Below, in pieces: positions 22,229 to 33,189 of a stretch of DNA of 64,000 nucleotides. Origin of the DNA: Zoroaster sp. YZ-2022 (taxonomy: Eukaryota; Echinodermata; Asteroidea; Forcipulatida; Zoroasteridae). Position 1 is the stretch's first letter. Each line of letters opens with the position of its first letter. Under the pieces are notes generated by a model that was not told the DNA's origin, made no database searches, and saw nothing but the letters and a program-made list of their open reading frames with translations. Position numbers and translations under genes: made by a program. The stretch spans positions 38,575,934-38,639,933 of the forward strand of contig CM055819.1 of NCBI GenBank assembly GCA_029582265.1. Reading direction: 5' to 3'.

Positions 22229-22454
22229 GATTTATGATCGTAAAGCAAATCCTAACGTCTTTAAGATCGGAGATCATATTTATCTGCGTAACCATACCTG
22301 GGGTCGGAATAAGATCCCAAATAGTTATCTACCGGGTAAATATCTGACTGTTGGTAAACCAGATCCCAATAATTTTGTTTACAAGGTTAAATTGGCAGAG
22401 GGAGGTGGTAACAGAAAGACTGTTAATTCTGTTGAGCTAAAGTTGGTCTCTTAA
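22229..22454 (+). pseudogene. Gypsy-like remnant: integrase C-terminal domain and end of pol
   Basis: One open frame encodes FKIGDHIYLRNHTWGRNKIP, then GKYLTVGKPDPNNFVYKVKL, and ends at VELKLVS followed by TAA (22452-22454). This is the SH3-like integrase C-terminal domain (G-D-x-V/I-(Y/W)-(L/V)-R-N ... G-R-N-K-(I/L)) that precedes the pol stop in Gypsy elements. It continues the chain broken at 21504. Confidence 0.8.
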
Positions 22455-23465
22455 ATGCTAAGCCCGCTACTGAGTTTGTTTGTCAACGAAGTAGCCTACA
22501 GCGAATGTTCAGTTGATTCAAATTCCTGTTCGGAATCTGACTTTGATATTGCAGAAGCAAAATATCCTGAGAAAGAGAAGTTACCATCCTTTAGGAGATC
22601 ACAATGATCAATGAAAGTAAAAACATTATAATAAAAAACTGTCCATGAACCTAGGTCATTGGATTGACCTACGATTCTAGTAATTTCTCTCTACACGACA
22701 CATGTTATTCTGGAACTCAGAATCTTGTACACTTCGTTGGTTCTAGTGATTTTCACAACTATTTACCCTTTTCAGTGTACAGAAATTTTTCGTTTGTATG
22801 GCAGATTGAGAGCCATGGGAATTAACATTCTTTAACAGGCCAAAGAATTTATAGATGGCTAAAAGTAAAACCCATGCACCTTTAGAAATATTTGTTCAAG
22901 CTGGTAATTACAAAACTGTCATGCCTAATACTTGCAGTTCGGAGCTTGTTGAGAACTTGAGATGAGTTTCTAGTTTATATTTAGGTGGTATATTTATTTG
23001 GTGACTCGCAAGGAGTCTATGCCAGAGTGTGAACAATTCGTCAATGTTTATCTGCCTGAATCAAGATTACTCTGTAGTTTTCCAAAATTCTGGATTTGCT
23101 GTATGCAAGGTCAACAGTGGTTCTTTTGTATCGTCATCGGTGGCTCATAAAGGCCATATCTCGTTTTATTGTACCTCAAGGAATGGGCAGAACACCAGTT
23201 GTCATTTTGAGGAGAGTATTAAAATTTCTTTAATCCTCAGGTGATTGTGACCAGCCAGACTTCAGGGTATGCTGCCAGGCACTTGTAGATATAAATTATG
23301 ACGCGTAATTCTTTGTAAATAGCACCCGTACTTGAGATTTTGGCATAACACGTGCACCATCTTTAGATTGAAGTTAACCATGCGCTGCATGTACGTGGTA
23401 TACAGTCAAATTTGCATAATGCGTTCTGTTTAAAAAACCTCTTTTTTTATCACAATGTAAGTTTT
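22455..23465. other. 3' flank of the Gypsy remnant; possible LTR start near 23247
   Basis: A stop-rich stretch follows pol. Near 23180-23240 a short frame (GRTPVVILRRVLKFL) lies just before the GTGACCAGCCAGACTTCAGG repeat that also occurs at 12739. If that repeat is an LTR edge, the I-like LINE inserted at 23476 has split the 3' LTR. The similarity is too short to prove this. Confidence 0.35.
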
Positions 23466-23476
23466 ATGTAAGCTGC
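23466..23476 (+). repeat. Target-site duplication of the I-like LINE, left copy
   Basis: ATGTAAGCTGC here is identical to 31865-31875, directly after the element's CAA tail. It sets the 5' boundary of the LINE at 23477. Confidence 0.85.
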
Positions 23477-23707
23477 TACTTCGTGTATGGACTTCGATGC
23501 GAGAAGACGTACTGAGTCGATACACACGTTATACGGTGACGTGGCTTTTCTTTGGGTGTTGCGCGAAATTTGATTTCCGATTTCAATTTTGACCAGTAGG
23601 CCTACGATAAAACATTCTACTATTCCCTAGAAGCTAATCAAGGTAAGCAATACCATTAAATCCGAAGGCATATTATTTAGTTTTTTCTCGATCAATCCAA
23701 ATCAGCC
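23477..23707 (+). promoter_or_regulatory. Presumed 5' UTR and internal promoter of the LINE
   Basis: The 231 bp between the target-site duplication and the first ATG (MADEDPESD) are non-coding. Full-length I-type elements carry an internal pol II promoter in this position, so one is expected here. I see no specific promoter motif I would defend. Confidence 0.4.
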
Positions 23708-24919
23708 ATGGCTGATGAAGATCCAGAATCTGATTTGGATCAAACATCCCAATCAGCAATGGATTTTCAAGACAACCACGAGAATAAATATAATCATCCA
23801 CGATCAACCTTCGACATCTTGTACAGCCAAGCACAAAATGATTCTCAATCAAAGAAAATAAAACGTAAACGCACACAATCAAACAGCATAACCTACAGCG
23901 ATATCTACACAGAATCAGACAACGGCGACTACGAAACTCCACAATCTAAACGCAGACTTACCGTACTCTAAATAACAACGCTCCAAATCAGCCAACTTTG
24001 GTAATTATCAACTCCCCAGAAATCAAACTTGCTAAACTAAACCCGATAAAAATTGCAAAAGCACTAAACAAAATAGGAAAGGACATAATAAAAACCGTAA
24101 CTAAAAATAATCACGGAGGGATCACGGTATGCTGTTACACCCCAGCCCAAGCAAAAAAAAAACTTAAAACAATAACACAATTAGACCAATTGGACAGTAA
24201 CCGCCGAATTTGTAAAATCACAAACTCAAAGTAATGGTGTCATCACCGGTATCCCAACAGATGTATCAGAAAATGACATCCTAAAAATATGTAAAAGCCA
24301 AGGTGTGATTAATGTTAAAAGACTTATGAGGAAAATAAACGGAAAACTAGAAAACAGCCTATCCATATGTCTAACTTACAATACACCAAATCTCCCAGAG
24401 AAAGTCAAAATAGTACAATTGGAGCAAACACACCCAGCCAAACAACACCCACATACCCAACAACAAACACTAAAGAAAAAATACAATTGCGAAACACAAT
24501 GACCAATAATGACATAGCTCCCCCAACCCAGTATCCCACAAAAAATAAGTACTAAGGACGCCACCACCCAAACCGACCAAGTGGCAGAAACCCAAACTGA
24601 ATCAACACAACAAAACACATACAATGAGCAAGACCTAATCGAATTACTTACTGCCACAATGCAAATATGGGATACTATCAAAAATAAAGATGAAAGAACC
24701 GTTGCCATAAAAACACTAGTAAATCACGTCCTCCACTCCGAAGAAACAATAAAACAAAAAGAAAAACAAAGAAAACACAGAACACCTTCCCAATCACCTG
24801 TCAACACAAGGAAAAAATCACCTAGCAGAAAACAAACACAAACAACAATGGACCCACCAAATACTCCCAAAACAAACACTAGCCAAAAATGTAAGAAAAC
24901 AAATAAACCAACATCATGA
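23708..24919 (+). pseudogene. LINE ORF1, Gag-like protein, frameshifted
   Basis: Starts at MADEDPESDLDQTSQ (acidic, low complexity). A second frame (23998-24234) has INSPEIKLAKLNPIKIAKAL and GGITVCCYTPAQAKK. A third (about 24196-24420) has GVITGIPTDVSENDILKICK and LTYNTPNLPEKVKI. This follows the Gag-like domain of I/Jockey elements, in which an RNA-binding fold is followed by a G-(V/I)-I-x-G-(V/I)-P segment and a P-(E/D)-x-(V/I)-x-(I/V) strand. The C-terminus (24581-24919) is Lys/Thr/Gln-rich. The CCHC knuckles usual in the family are not evident. At least three indels break the frame. The stop TGA (24917-24919) overlaps the ORF2 ATG. Confidence 0.75.
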
Positions 24920-27900
24920 TTATTACACTTATGGTTCTTACAATCTTACAATGGAATGCCCAGTCACTTTTAGCTCATAGTAAAGAATTTAAACATAATA
25001 TTAATTCCTGGACACCAAAACCAGATATAATCTGCATTCAAGAAACTTGGCTGAAGGAAGAAAAAACTTATAACTTACCTGGATATGATATCTATAGACA
25101 TGATAGAAAAATCACTACATCTAAAAAATGTGGTGGAGGTTGCGCAATATTTATAAAACGTGGTCTAGGCTTTAAATACACAGATACATCCGACCATAAT
25201 ACCCCTATAGAATACCAGATAGGCGAACTCTATGATGATCATAACACCCCTATAGAATACCAGATAGGCGAACTCTATGATGATCATAACACCCCTATAG
25301 AATACCAGATAGGCGAACTCTGATGATCATAACACCCCTATAGAATACCAGATAGGTGAACTCTATGATGATCATAACACCCCTATAGAATACCAGATAG
25401 GTGAACTCTATGATGATCATAACACCCCTATAGAATACCAGATAGGCGAACTCTATGATGATCATAACACCCCTATAGAATACCAGATAGGCGAACTCTA
25501 TGATGATCATAACACCCCTATAGAATACCAGATAGGCGAACTCTATGATGATCATAATACCCCTATAGAATACCAGATAGGTGAACTCTATGATGATCAT
25601 AACACCCCTATAGAATACCAGATAGGCGAACTCTATGATGATCATAACACCCCTATAGAATACCAGATAGGCAAACTCTATGATGATCATAACACCCCTA
25701 TAGAATACCAGATAGGCGAACTCTATGATGATCATAACACCCCTAGAATACCAGATAGGCGAACTCTATGATGATCATAACACCCCTATAGAATACCAGA
25801 TAGGCGAACTCTATGATGATCATAACACCCCTATAGAATACCAGATAGGCGAACTCTATGATGATCATAACACCCCTATAGAATACCAGATAGGTGAACT
25901 CTATGATGATCATAACACCCCTATAGAATACCAGATAGGTGAACTCTATGATGATCATAACACCCCTATAGAATACCAGATAGGTGAACTCTATGATGAT
26001 CATAACACCCCTATAGAATACCAGATAGGTGAACTCTATGATGATCATAACACCCCTATAGAATACCAGATAGGTGAACTCTATGATGATCATAACACCC
26101 TATAGAATACCAGATAGGCGAACTCTATGATGATCATAACACCCTATATAATACCAGATAGGCGAACTCTATGATGATCATAACACCCCTATAGAATACC
26201 AGATAGGCGAACTCTATGATGATCATAACACCCTATATAATACCAGATAGGCGAACTCTATGATGATCATAACACCCCTATAGAATACCAGATAGGCGAA
26301 CTCTATGATGATCATAACACCCTATAGAATACCAGATAGGCGAACTCTATGATGATCATAACACCCCTATAGAATACCAGATAGGCGAACTCTGATGATC
26401 ATAACACACCTATAGAATACCAGATAGGCGAACTCTATGATGATCATAACATATAGAATACCAGATAGGCGAACTCTATGATGATCATAACACCCCTATA
26501 GAATACCAGATAGGCGAACTCTATGATGATCATAACACCCCTATAGAATACCAGATAGGCGAACTCTATGATGATCATAACACCCCTATAGAATACCAGA
26601 TAGGCGAACTCTATGATGATCATAACACCCCTATAGAATACCAGATAGGCGAACTCTATGATGATCATAACACCCCTATAGAATACCAGATAGGTGAACT
26701 CTATGATGATCATAACACCCCTATAGAATACCAGATAGGCGAACTCTATGATGATCATAACACCCCTATAGAATACCAGATAGGCGAACTCTATGATGAT
26801 CATAACACCCCTATAGAATACCAGATAGGCGACTCTATGATGATCATAACACCCTATAGAATACCAGATAGGCGAACTCTATGATGATCATAACACCCCT
26901 ATAGAATACCAGATAGGCGAACTCTATGATGATCATAACACCCCTATAGAATACCAGATAGGCGAACTCTATGATGATCATAACACCCTATAGAATACCA
27001 GATAGGCGAACTCTATGATGATCATAACACCCTATAGAATACCAGATAGGCGAACTCTATGATGATCATAACACCCCTATAGAATACCAGATAGGCGAAC
27101 TCTATGATGATCATAACACCCCTATAGAATACCAGATAGGCGAACTCTATGATGATCATAACACCCCTATAGAATACCAGATAGGCGAACTCTATGATGA
27201 TCATAACTCCCCTATAGAATACCAGATGAACTCTATGATGATCATAACACCCCTATAGAATACCAGATAGGCGAACTCTATGATGATCATAACACCCCTA
27301 TAGAATACCAGATAGGCGAACTCTATGATGATCATAACACCCCTATAGAATACCAGATAGGCGAACTCTATGATGATCATAACACCCCTATAGAATACCA
27401 GATAGGCGAACTCTATGATGATCATAACATATAGAATACCAGATAGGCGAACTCTATGATGATCATAACACCCTAGAGAATACCAGATAGGCGAACTCTA
27501 TGATGATCATAACACCCCTATAGAATACCAGATAGGCGAACTCTATGATGATCATAACACCCTATAGAATACCAGATAGGCGAACTCTATGATGATCATA
27601 ACATATAGAATACCAGATAGGCGAACTCTATGATGATCATAACACCCCTATAGAATACCAGATAGGCGAACTCTATGATGATCATAACACCCCTATAGAA
27701 TACCAGATAGGCGAACTCTATGATGATCATAACACCCCTATAGAATACCAGATAGGCGAACTCTATGATGATCATAACATATAGAATACCAGATAGGCGA
27801 ACTCTATGATGATCATAACACCCCTATAGAATACCAGATAGGCGAACTCTATGATGATCATAACACCCCTATAGAATACCAGATAGGCGAACTCTATGAT

Positions 27901-28508
27901 GATCATAACACCCCTATAGAATACCAGATAGGCGAACTCTATGATGATCCTATAGAATACCAGATAGGCGAACTCTATGATGATCATAACACCCCTATAG
28001 AATACCAGATAGGCGAACTCTATGATGATCATAACACCCCTATAGAATACCAGATAGGCGAACTCTATGATGATCATAACACCCCTATAGAATACCAGAT
28101 AGGCGAACTCTATGATGATCATAAAAATAAAATAAATATAATAAACATTTATAATCCCTGTATCATCCTAAAATCCAACTCCTTAAATGAAATTTTTGAA
28201 AAAACAGATAAACCTTATATAATCTGCGGTGATCTTAACGGACAGAACCCACTCTGGGGAAGCTCTAAACTAGACCATAATGGTAAAATAATAGAAGACG
28301 CTATTTCTACCCACGATATGATATGTATGAACTCAGGCGAAGGCACAAGAATAAACTCAAACCAGAGTACTCTATCCTGTATTGACATCACCCTCACATC
28401 TCCAAGAATAGCCACAAACTGCAAATGGACAGTCTTAAATAACACCTGGGGGAGTGACCACTGCCCAATTCTTATTGAAGTTAATTTTCCTACACAAAAA
28501 ATACTCTA
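24916..28508 (+). pseudogene. LINE ORF2, AP-type endonuclease domain, split by a 45-bp tandem array
   Basis: AP endonucleases of non-LTR elements nick target DNA to prime reverse transcription. Before the array the frame has LQWNAQSL, then CIQETWL (catalytic Glu at 25042-25044) and GGGCAIFIKRGLG. After it come INIINIYNPC, CGDLNGQNPLWG (catalytic Asp/Asn, from 28231) and GSDHCPI (catalytic Ser-Asp-His, 28453-28461). Every catalytic motif is therefore present, but the array (25195-28124) separates the N-terminal from the C-terminal half. ATG 24916 overlaps the ORF1 stop as ATGA; a second in-frame Met is at 24931. The frame shifts at an A-run (28496-28501) just before RT. Confidence 0.85.
25195..28124 (+). 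repeat. Minisatellite: about 65 copies of a 45-bp coding unit within the endonuclease gene
   Basis: The unit is 45 bp and encodes 15 residues, HNTPIEYQIGELYDD. The first copy continues in frame from the upstream endonuclease and the last copy runs in frame into KNKINIINIYNPC, so the unit is a native piece of the gene that has expanded. Units are almost identical; common variants are GCGAAC/GTGAAC and CACCCCTAT. Shorter units are 44 bp (one C lost), 40 bp (CCCCT-type loss, AACATATAG, at 26447, 27427, 27602, 27778) and 43 bp (CTCTGATG, near 25319 and 26394). These shift the frame, so the array is not open throughout. Confidence 0.95.
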
Positions 28509-30400
28509 AAACAACCCCTAAATGGTCCTTTAAAAAAACTGACTGGAACAAATTTCAAAATGCCTGTATCGATAACATAACTGAACCAAACAATCTAGAT
28601 AGTATTGATGACACATATACAAATTTTCTAAATCAACTAAATTCCGCCATGAATTATTCCATACCAAAAACCAATCCGAACCATAAAAAAATCCCAATAT
28701 CATGGTGGAACGAAGACTGCAAACAGGCCATAGATAACAAAATAAATGCACTCAAAAAATTAAGAAAAACACGTCTACCATCAGACCTGATACTATACAA
28801 AAAAGCAAATGCCATCGCTAGAAAAACAATTAACAATGCTAAAAGAAAAGACTGGGAAAATTTCTGTGATGAACTTAATCCAAAAACTAATACCAAAATA
28901 ATTTGGAATAAAATTAAACGAATCCATAAAACAAACACAAATAGCATCCCTGTTGTACAATATGAACATATAGAAGCTTTAACTGACAAAGATAAGGCAG
29001 AAACACTTGCCACAAATTTTGCAAAAGTAAGCAGTACCGATAATTATTGTCCCACCTTTATTAAGACTAAAACAAAAGCCGATAATAATTTTATAATTAA
29101 AAACAACAATGACAGTGTCATAAATGAACCATTTAACATTGAAGAATTAAATAATGCTATTGAATCATCTAAATGTACAACCCCGGGGAAAGACGGCATA
29201 AACAACATAATCATAAAACACCTCCTTATAAAAATTCGTGGATATTTACTTATAATTTTCAACATGATATGGTACACATCTATAAGCCCAAAACAATGGA
29301 AAGAAGCCATCCTCACCCCCATCCTCAAACCAGGCAAAGATCCGTCCAACCCACTATCATATAGACCTATAGCCCTCACCTCCACCTTCTGCAAATTAAT
29401 GGAACGTATGGTTAATACAAGATTATTATGGTACTTAGAAACCAACAACCTATTTACACATCACCAGAGTGGTTTTCGGAAGGGAAGAAGTACAAAAGAC
29501 CATATTCTTAACCTAGAATCATCCATCAACAAAGCATTTTCTAATAAAGAAAGTACACTTACCATTTTCCTAGATATAGAAAAAGCATATGATATGATCT
29601 GGCGTAAAGGAATCATTATTAAACTACAAAAAATGGGTATCTATGGCCGTATTACTCACTGGATTAATAATTTTCTTACAGATAGAAAAATTCAAGTCAG
29701 GGTTAATAACATCCTATCTGAAGAAAAGATAGTTGAAAATGGTGTTCCCAAGGCAGCGTAATAAGCCCGCTCTTGTTTAACATCGCTGTCAGCGACCTTC
29801 CTGAATGTATTGACAATATCCAAGTCTCCCAATATGCAGATGATATCGCAATCTGGAAATCAAACAGGAACATTCCCTACTTAGAAAAGAAAATACAACA
29901 AAATCTAGACAACATAAACTACTGGTGCGAAAAATGGGGTTTTAAATTATCCATACCCAAAACAATTGCCGTTCTATTTACCCACAAGAAAAATACAAAA
30001 ATATCTATCCATATTCAAAACCATATAATCCAGACTCTTCCTTCTGCCAAGTTTCTAGGAATCATTTTTGACAGCAAACTTACATGGAAACAACATATAG
30101 AAAACGTAATTAATAAATGCAAAAAAAGACTCAACCTTCTCAGATGTATATGCGGCAACTCGTGGGGTGCCGACTGTAAAACCCTGTACCAATTTTATAG
30201 CGCCCTTATTAAACCTGTTTTTGAATATGGCTGTGAAGCATTCGACTCCGCATCAAACTCAGTCAAACAAAAGCTTGACAGCATCCAATATCAAGCCTTA
30301 AAAATATGTACCGGGGCCATTCATGGTTCTCCCTTATATAAATTACAAATTGAATGCGGTGACCCCCTCTGCACCTACGTCGCCAATTCCTATGTAACAT
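28500..30400 (+). pseudogene. LINE ORF2, reverse transcriptase domain, one-base deletion
   Basis: The fragment holds the RT core in order: SSKCTTPGKDGIN, PISWW further upstream as the linker, QWKEAILTPILKPGKD, then SYRPIALTSTFCKLMERMV, HHQSGFRKGRSTKDH, FLDIEKAYDMIW (first catalytic Asp), GSVISPLLFN, YADDIAIW (catalytic Asp pair, 29833-29844) and KFLGIIFDSKLTWKQH. The frame breaks at a C-run (29747-29749), exactly inside the V-P-Q-G-S motif; the downstream frame continues at once. Another shift is near 30365. The domain copies element RNA into DNA at the nicked target. Apart from the indels it looks well preserved. Confidence 0.9.
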
Positions 30401-31530
30401 ATACGAAACAAAAATAAAAACCCACAAATACCACCCCAACAAATACATTACAAACGACAACTGGCAAAAACATTACTTTGCAGATAAATGGCTTAACACC
30501 ACTCATAAAACTCCACTTGAAGCCAGAGTCACTCAATCCTCTTTTATTACTTTCCCCCTTAACAATCCTTTCCCTTTCTGGCAATACAATAAACCCATCA
30601 TTTCCACAGAAATCCTCTCCCGAGTCGCAACTCCAACCAACCCACATGACAAATGCAGTGTCAGTATTGAAATCATTAACACAAAATGGCAGAATTTCCT
30701 ACAGATTTATACCGATGGCTCATATAACCCAAATTGTAACACGGTTGGTTGTGGACTATATTCCACAATTAACATACTCCAAAAACTATCGTTTGAACAA
30801 TGGCATATCAATTTTCTCTGCAGAACTACTCGCTATTCTTCTTGCCCTAGAATGGATCGAAGAAGTCAAACCGCTTCAAACATGTATCTTCAGTGACTGC
30901 CTCAGTGCAATTCAAGCAATCTCAAAACATAACCCTGAAAACAAAATAATATGTGATATACGACACACATTAATTAACATACAAAACCAAAATAACTATG
31001 TCATTTTTGAATGGATTCCTGGTCATTGCGGAATTCCAGGAAATGAAAAAGTAGATCAAATAGCAAAATTAGCCACATACAAAAATAACATCGACCACAA
31101 TATCCCCTTTTCAAACTCCGAAATAAAACATAATATCAAAGAACAGTTTAAAATAAACTGGAAAAACACAATACCAAAACAAGATCTCACTAATAATATT
31201 AAATATGACCCCATATTCAAATTCACCACATGGGGCCTTAAACGATACCAAGAAATAATACTACATAGAATAAGAATAGGCATCTGTAAAAATTTAAACA
31301 ACTTTCGTTACAATATAGGCAAACACCCCGATGGATTATGTGATACATGCGCTGTTCCCGACAACATCACTCACTTTCTTCTAACCTGCCCCAATTATAA
31401 CACACAACGAAGAACCCTCATGGAAAATCTCAAATTACCTCAAACAGTAACATTAACACAACTTCTGGGGAAAAAAGAAAACTATTATGAAATCATTAAA
31501 TATATCCAAAATTGTAACGTTGAAATCTAA
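30401..31530 (+). pseudogene. LINE ORF2, RNase H domain and C-terminal Cys/His motif
   Basis: RNase H removes element RNA from the hybrid. Its four acidic/His positions are visible: IYTDGSYNPN (Asp at 30714), AELLAILLALEW (Glu at 30823), FSDCLSAIQAI (Asp at 30895) and WIPGHCGIPGNEKVDQIA (His at 31024, Asp at 31054). The TDG segment lies in a different frame from the rest, so there is an indel between about 30722 and 30815. The tail CDTCAVPDNITHFLLTCP (about 31340-31395) is the usual Cys/His end of this group. Stop TAA at 31528-31530. Confidence 0.9.
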
Positions 31531-31864
31531 ATAATATGCCTTTTTAATGATTGAATGAGTATTGCGTTACAATCAGGGGGAGGGGCTACGGGTGATTGGC
31601 GGGTCACTGTGCTACACGTCATCACCTGGGAGGTGTTGCGAGCCTGCAAATCAGCCGGCGGAGCCCGGGCTCTTAAACTGCACGGTACACGGCTTGGCCT
31701 CCCAGGAAACTCGTGGCACATTATGATATGAGGATCACCTACACCCCTCACCACCATCCCAACCTTGCATAGATTAGCGAACAATCTGTCGTTAATGGCA
31801 CAAAGGGCACATCGATTGCCATAAGTGCCATACACCCTACAACAACAACAACAACAACAACAAC
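31531..31864 (+). other. LINE 3' UTR with CAA repeat tail
   Basis: A GC-richer 3' UTR of about 300 bp ends in eight or so CAA units (about 31838-31863), immediately before the right target-site duplication. A CAA/TAA-type tail instead of poly-A is typical of I-type elements. Confidence 0.8.
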
Positions 31865-31875
31865 ATGTAAGCTGC
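31865..31875 (+). repeat. Target-site duplication of the I-like LINE, right copy
   Basis: ATGTAAGCTGC, identical to 23466-23476. Confidence 0.85.
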
Positions 31876-32103
31876 GATATATTTCACGCAGTCCAGTAGT
31901 TTTTGTGTTGATATAGCAAGCATGTGGTGGTCATTTCCAACTTCAGCGTTGCAGCCAACACATCAATTTTGCGAGCATTTTGTATTGCCAGGAAATTAGT
32001 TGTTCTCGTACCTCGTCCCTCGTCCCTCGTCCCGCGTCCCTCGTCGTCACGAGTTTGGGCATCTCTTGAAGAGGAACGAACTGTAAGGAACTACCGGGGA
32101 AAG
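31876..32103. other. Flank of the LINE; CCTCGTCC short tandem repeat at about 32008-32045
   Basis: Pre-insertion sequence continues from 23465. A degenerate TCGTCCC octamer repeat follows. No gene. Confidence 0.4.
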
Positions 32104-32534
32104 AATGTCGTATCCGACCGCCACTTTTTAAGGGTTGTTATTATTATTTTGCAACCAATAACCAGTTAAAAATGATTCTATCGATTTTTGGGGGTACAGA
32201 AAGCGAAAACTATCCACTTTTATGATGGTTTTCGGACTTTCTTTCCCTTCTAAAAAAATCCTCCCCTTCAGAAAATAGAAGGATCCTATTATAAATTTAG
32301 TTGCCATGTACAATGACCGTGTTGGTCACTAATGCGTGAGTTGACAAGATCAGACTGACATGACTGAGGAAGTTATCGTATACCAAAAATGACTGATTTT
32401 TCATGAAATAAATATCCTGGAATAATTTGAAGTATATGTCCATCATCATCCATATGTTCTCCACCTTACTAGGTAGGTAAGATTACATTATTGGTTATAT
32501 TGAATGAGAACAAGTGGCGGTCGGATACGACATT
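32104..32534. mobile_element. M1 MITE with 23-bp perfect TIRs
   Basis: AATGTCGTATCCGACCGCCA plus CTT at 32104-32126 is the exact reverse complement of 32512-32534. The 431-bp element has no coding capacity. Its left half matches 13992-14165. The target-site duplication is not clear, so the true ends may lie a few bases further out. Confidence 0.75.
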
Positions 32535-32982
32535 TTACCCAAAGCGGACACCAAGTTTGCTTTTTAACGGCATGTATTTAGTGTGCTTTTAACAATTTTG
32601 ATGTATTGCACCCTCTAGTGGATTATTAGACCAATTCCTAATTTGTTTGTCTCATGTATAAATTTACTACAGTCGCACACATAAAATTGAATACTCACTA
32701 AATACTGACTTTAGAAACACATAAAATAATCATGTACGGAGTGTATCCTAACCATTTACCTGTTTATAGGGAAATTAGAGATATTGAGCAATATTGGACA
32801 AATGCCTATTCATCTTGTACTTTCTGTCAAATGTGCAATGTTCTTTATTCATACAGTAATTTCATTACAGATCGATTGGTTCTTATGAGCAGCCCTTTAA
32901 GCTCAACCATACCTTATTAATTCTGTAATAAATAAGAATTTTATATTCTAAGCAAGGTTTATAAATAAGAAGAGAATAAAAT
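32535..32982. other. No gene seen between two M1-type elements
   Basis: AT-rich unassigned sequence. A 62-codon frame (32732) has no motif. Confidence 0.35.
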
Positions 32983-33189
32983 AATGTGGAATACAACTGC
33001 CACTTTTTCTGTCTAAATATGACAAAATATGACAGATGACACACTTAAGGAGAGGGAAGTGAGTCAAGTGAGGTTGGAAACGAAATTTTGGGGTATTTTG
33101 AGCAATGAATACATGCAAATCCAGTGAGATGTTGGAAATTTTGTTGGAAATTTAGACATTGTGTACAAGTGGCGGTTGGGTTAGACATT
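32983..33189. mobile_element. Second, diverged M1-type MITE
   Basis: The left end (AATGTGGAATACAACTGCCA) and right end (reading AAGTGGCGGTTGGGTTAGAC) are imperfect inverted repeats, about 17 of 23 positions matching, and both resemble the M1 TIR. 207 bp, non-coding. Confidence 0.55.

Larger units (their letters stand above)
23477..31864 (+). mobile_element. I-superfamily-like non-LTR retrotransposon, apparently full length, with an internal minisatellite
   Basis: The element is bounded by an 11-bp target-site duplication and ends in a CAA repeat, as in I-type elements. Order: 5' UTR (23477-23707), ORF1 Gag-like (23708-24919), ORF2 with AP-type endonuclease, reverse transcriptase, RNase H and a Cys/His tail (24916-31530), then a GC-richer 3' UTR (31531-31864). 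RNase H plus AP endonuclease in one ORF2 points to the I superfamily; I cannot separate I, Nimb or related clades by eye. Excluding the 2.9-kb array it is about 5.5 kb, normal for the group. Several single-base frameshifts make it inactive as read. Confidence 0.85.

Noticed and set aside
12739..23293. Complete LTR pair for the Gypsy element
   Set aside because: Only about 46 bp is shared between 12739 and 23248. Real LTRs would be longer, so it is listed as a repeat only.
25195..28124. CRISPR-like array
   Set aside because: Units are contiguous and nearly identical with no unique spacers, the genome is eukaryotic, and the unit is part of a LINE coding frame.
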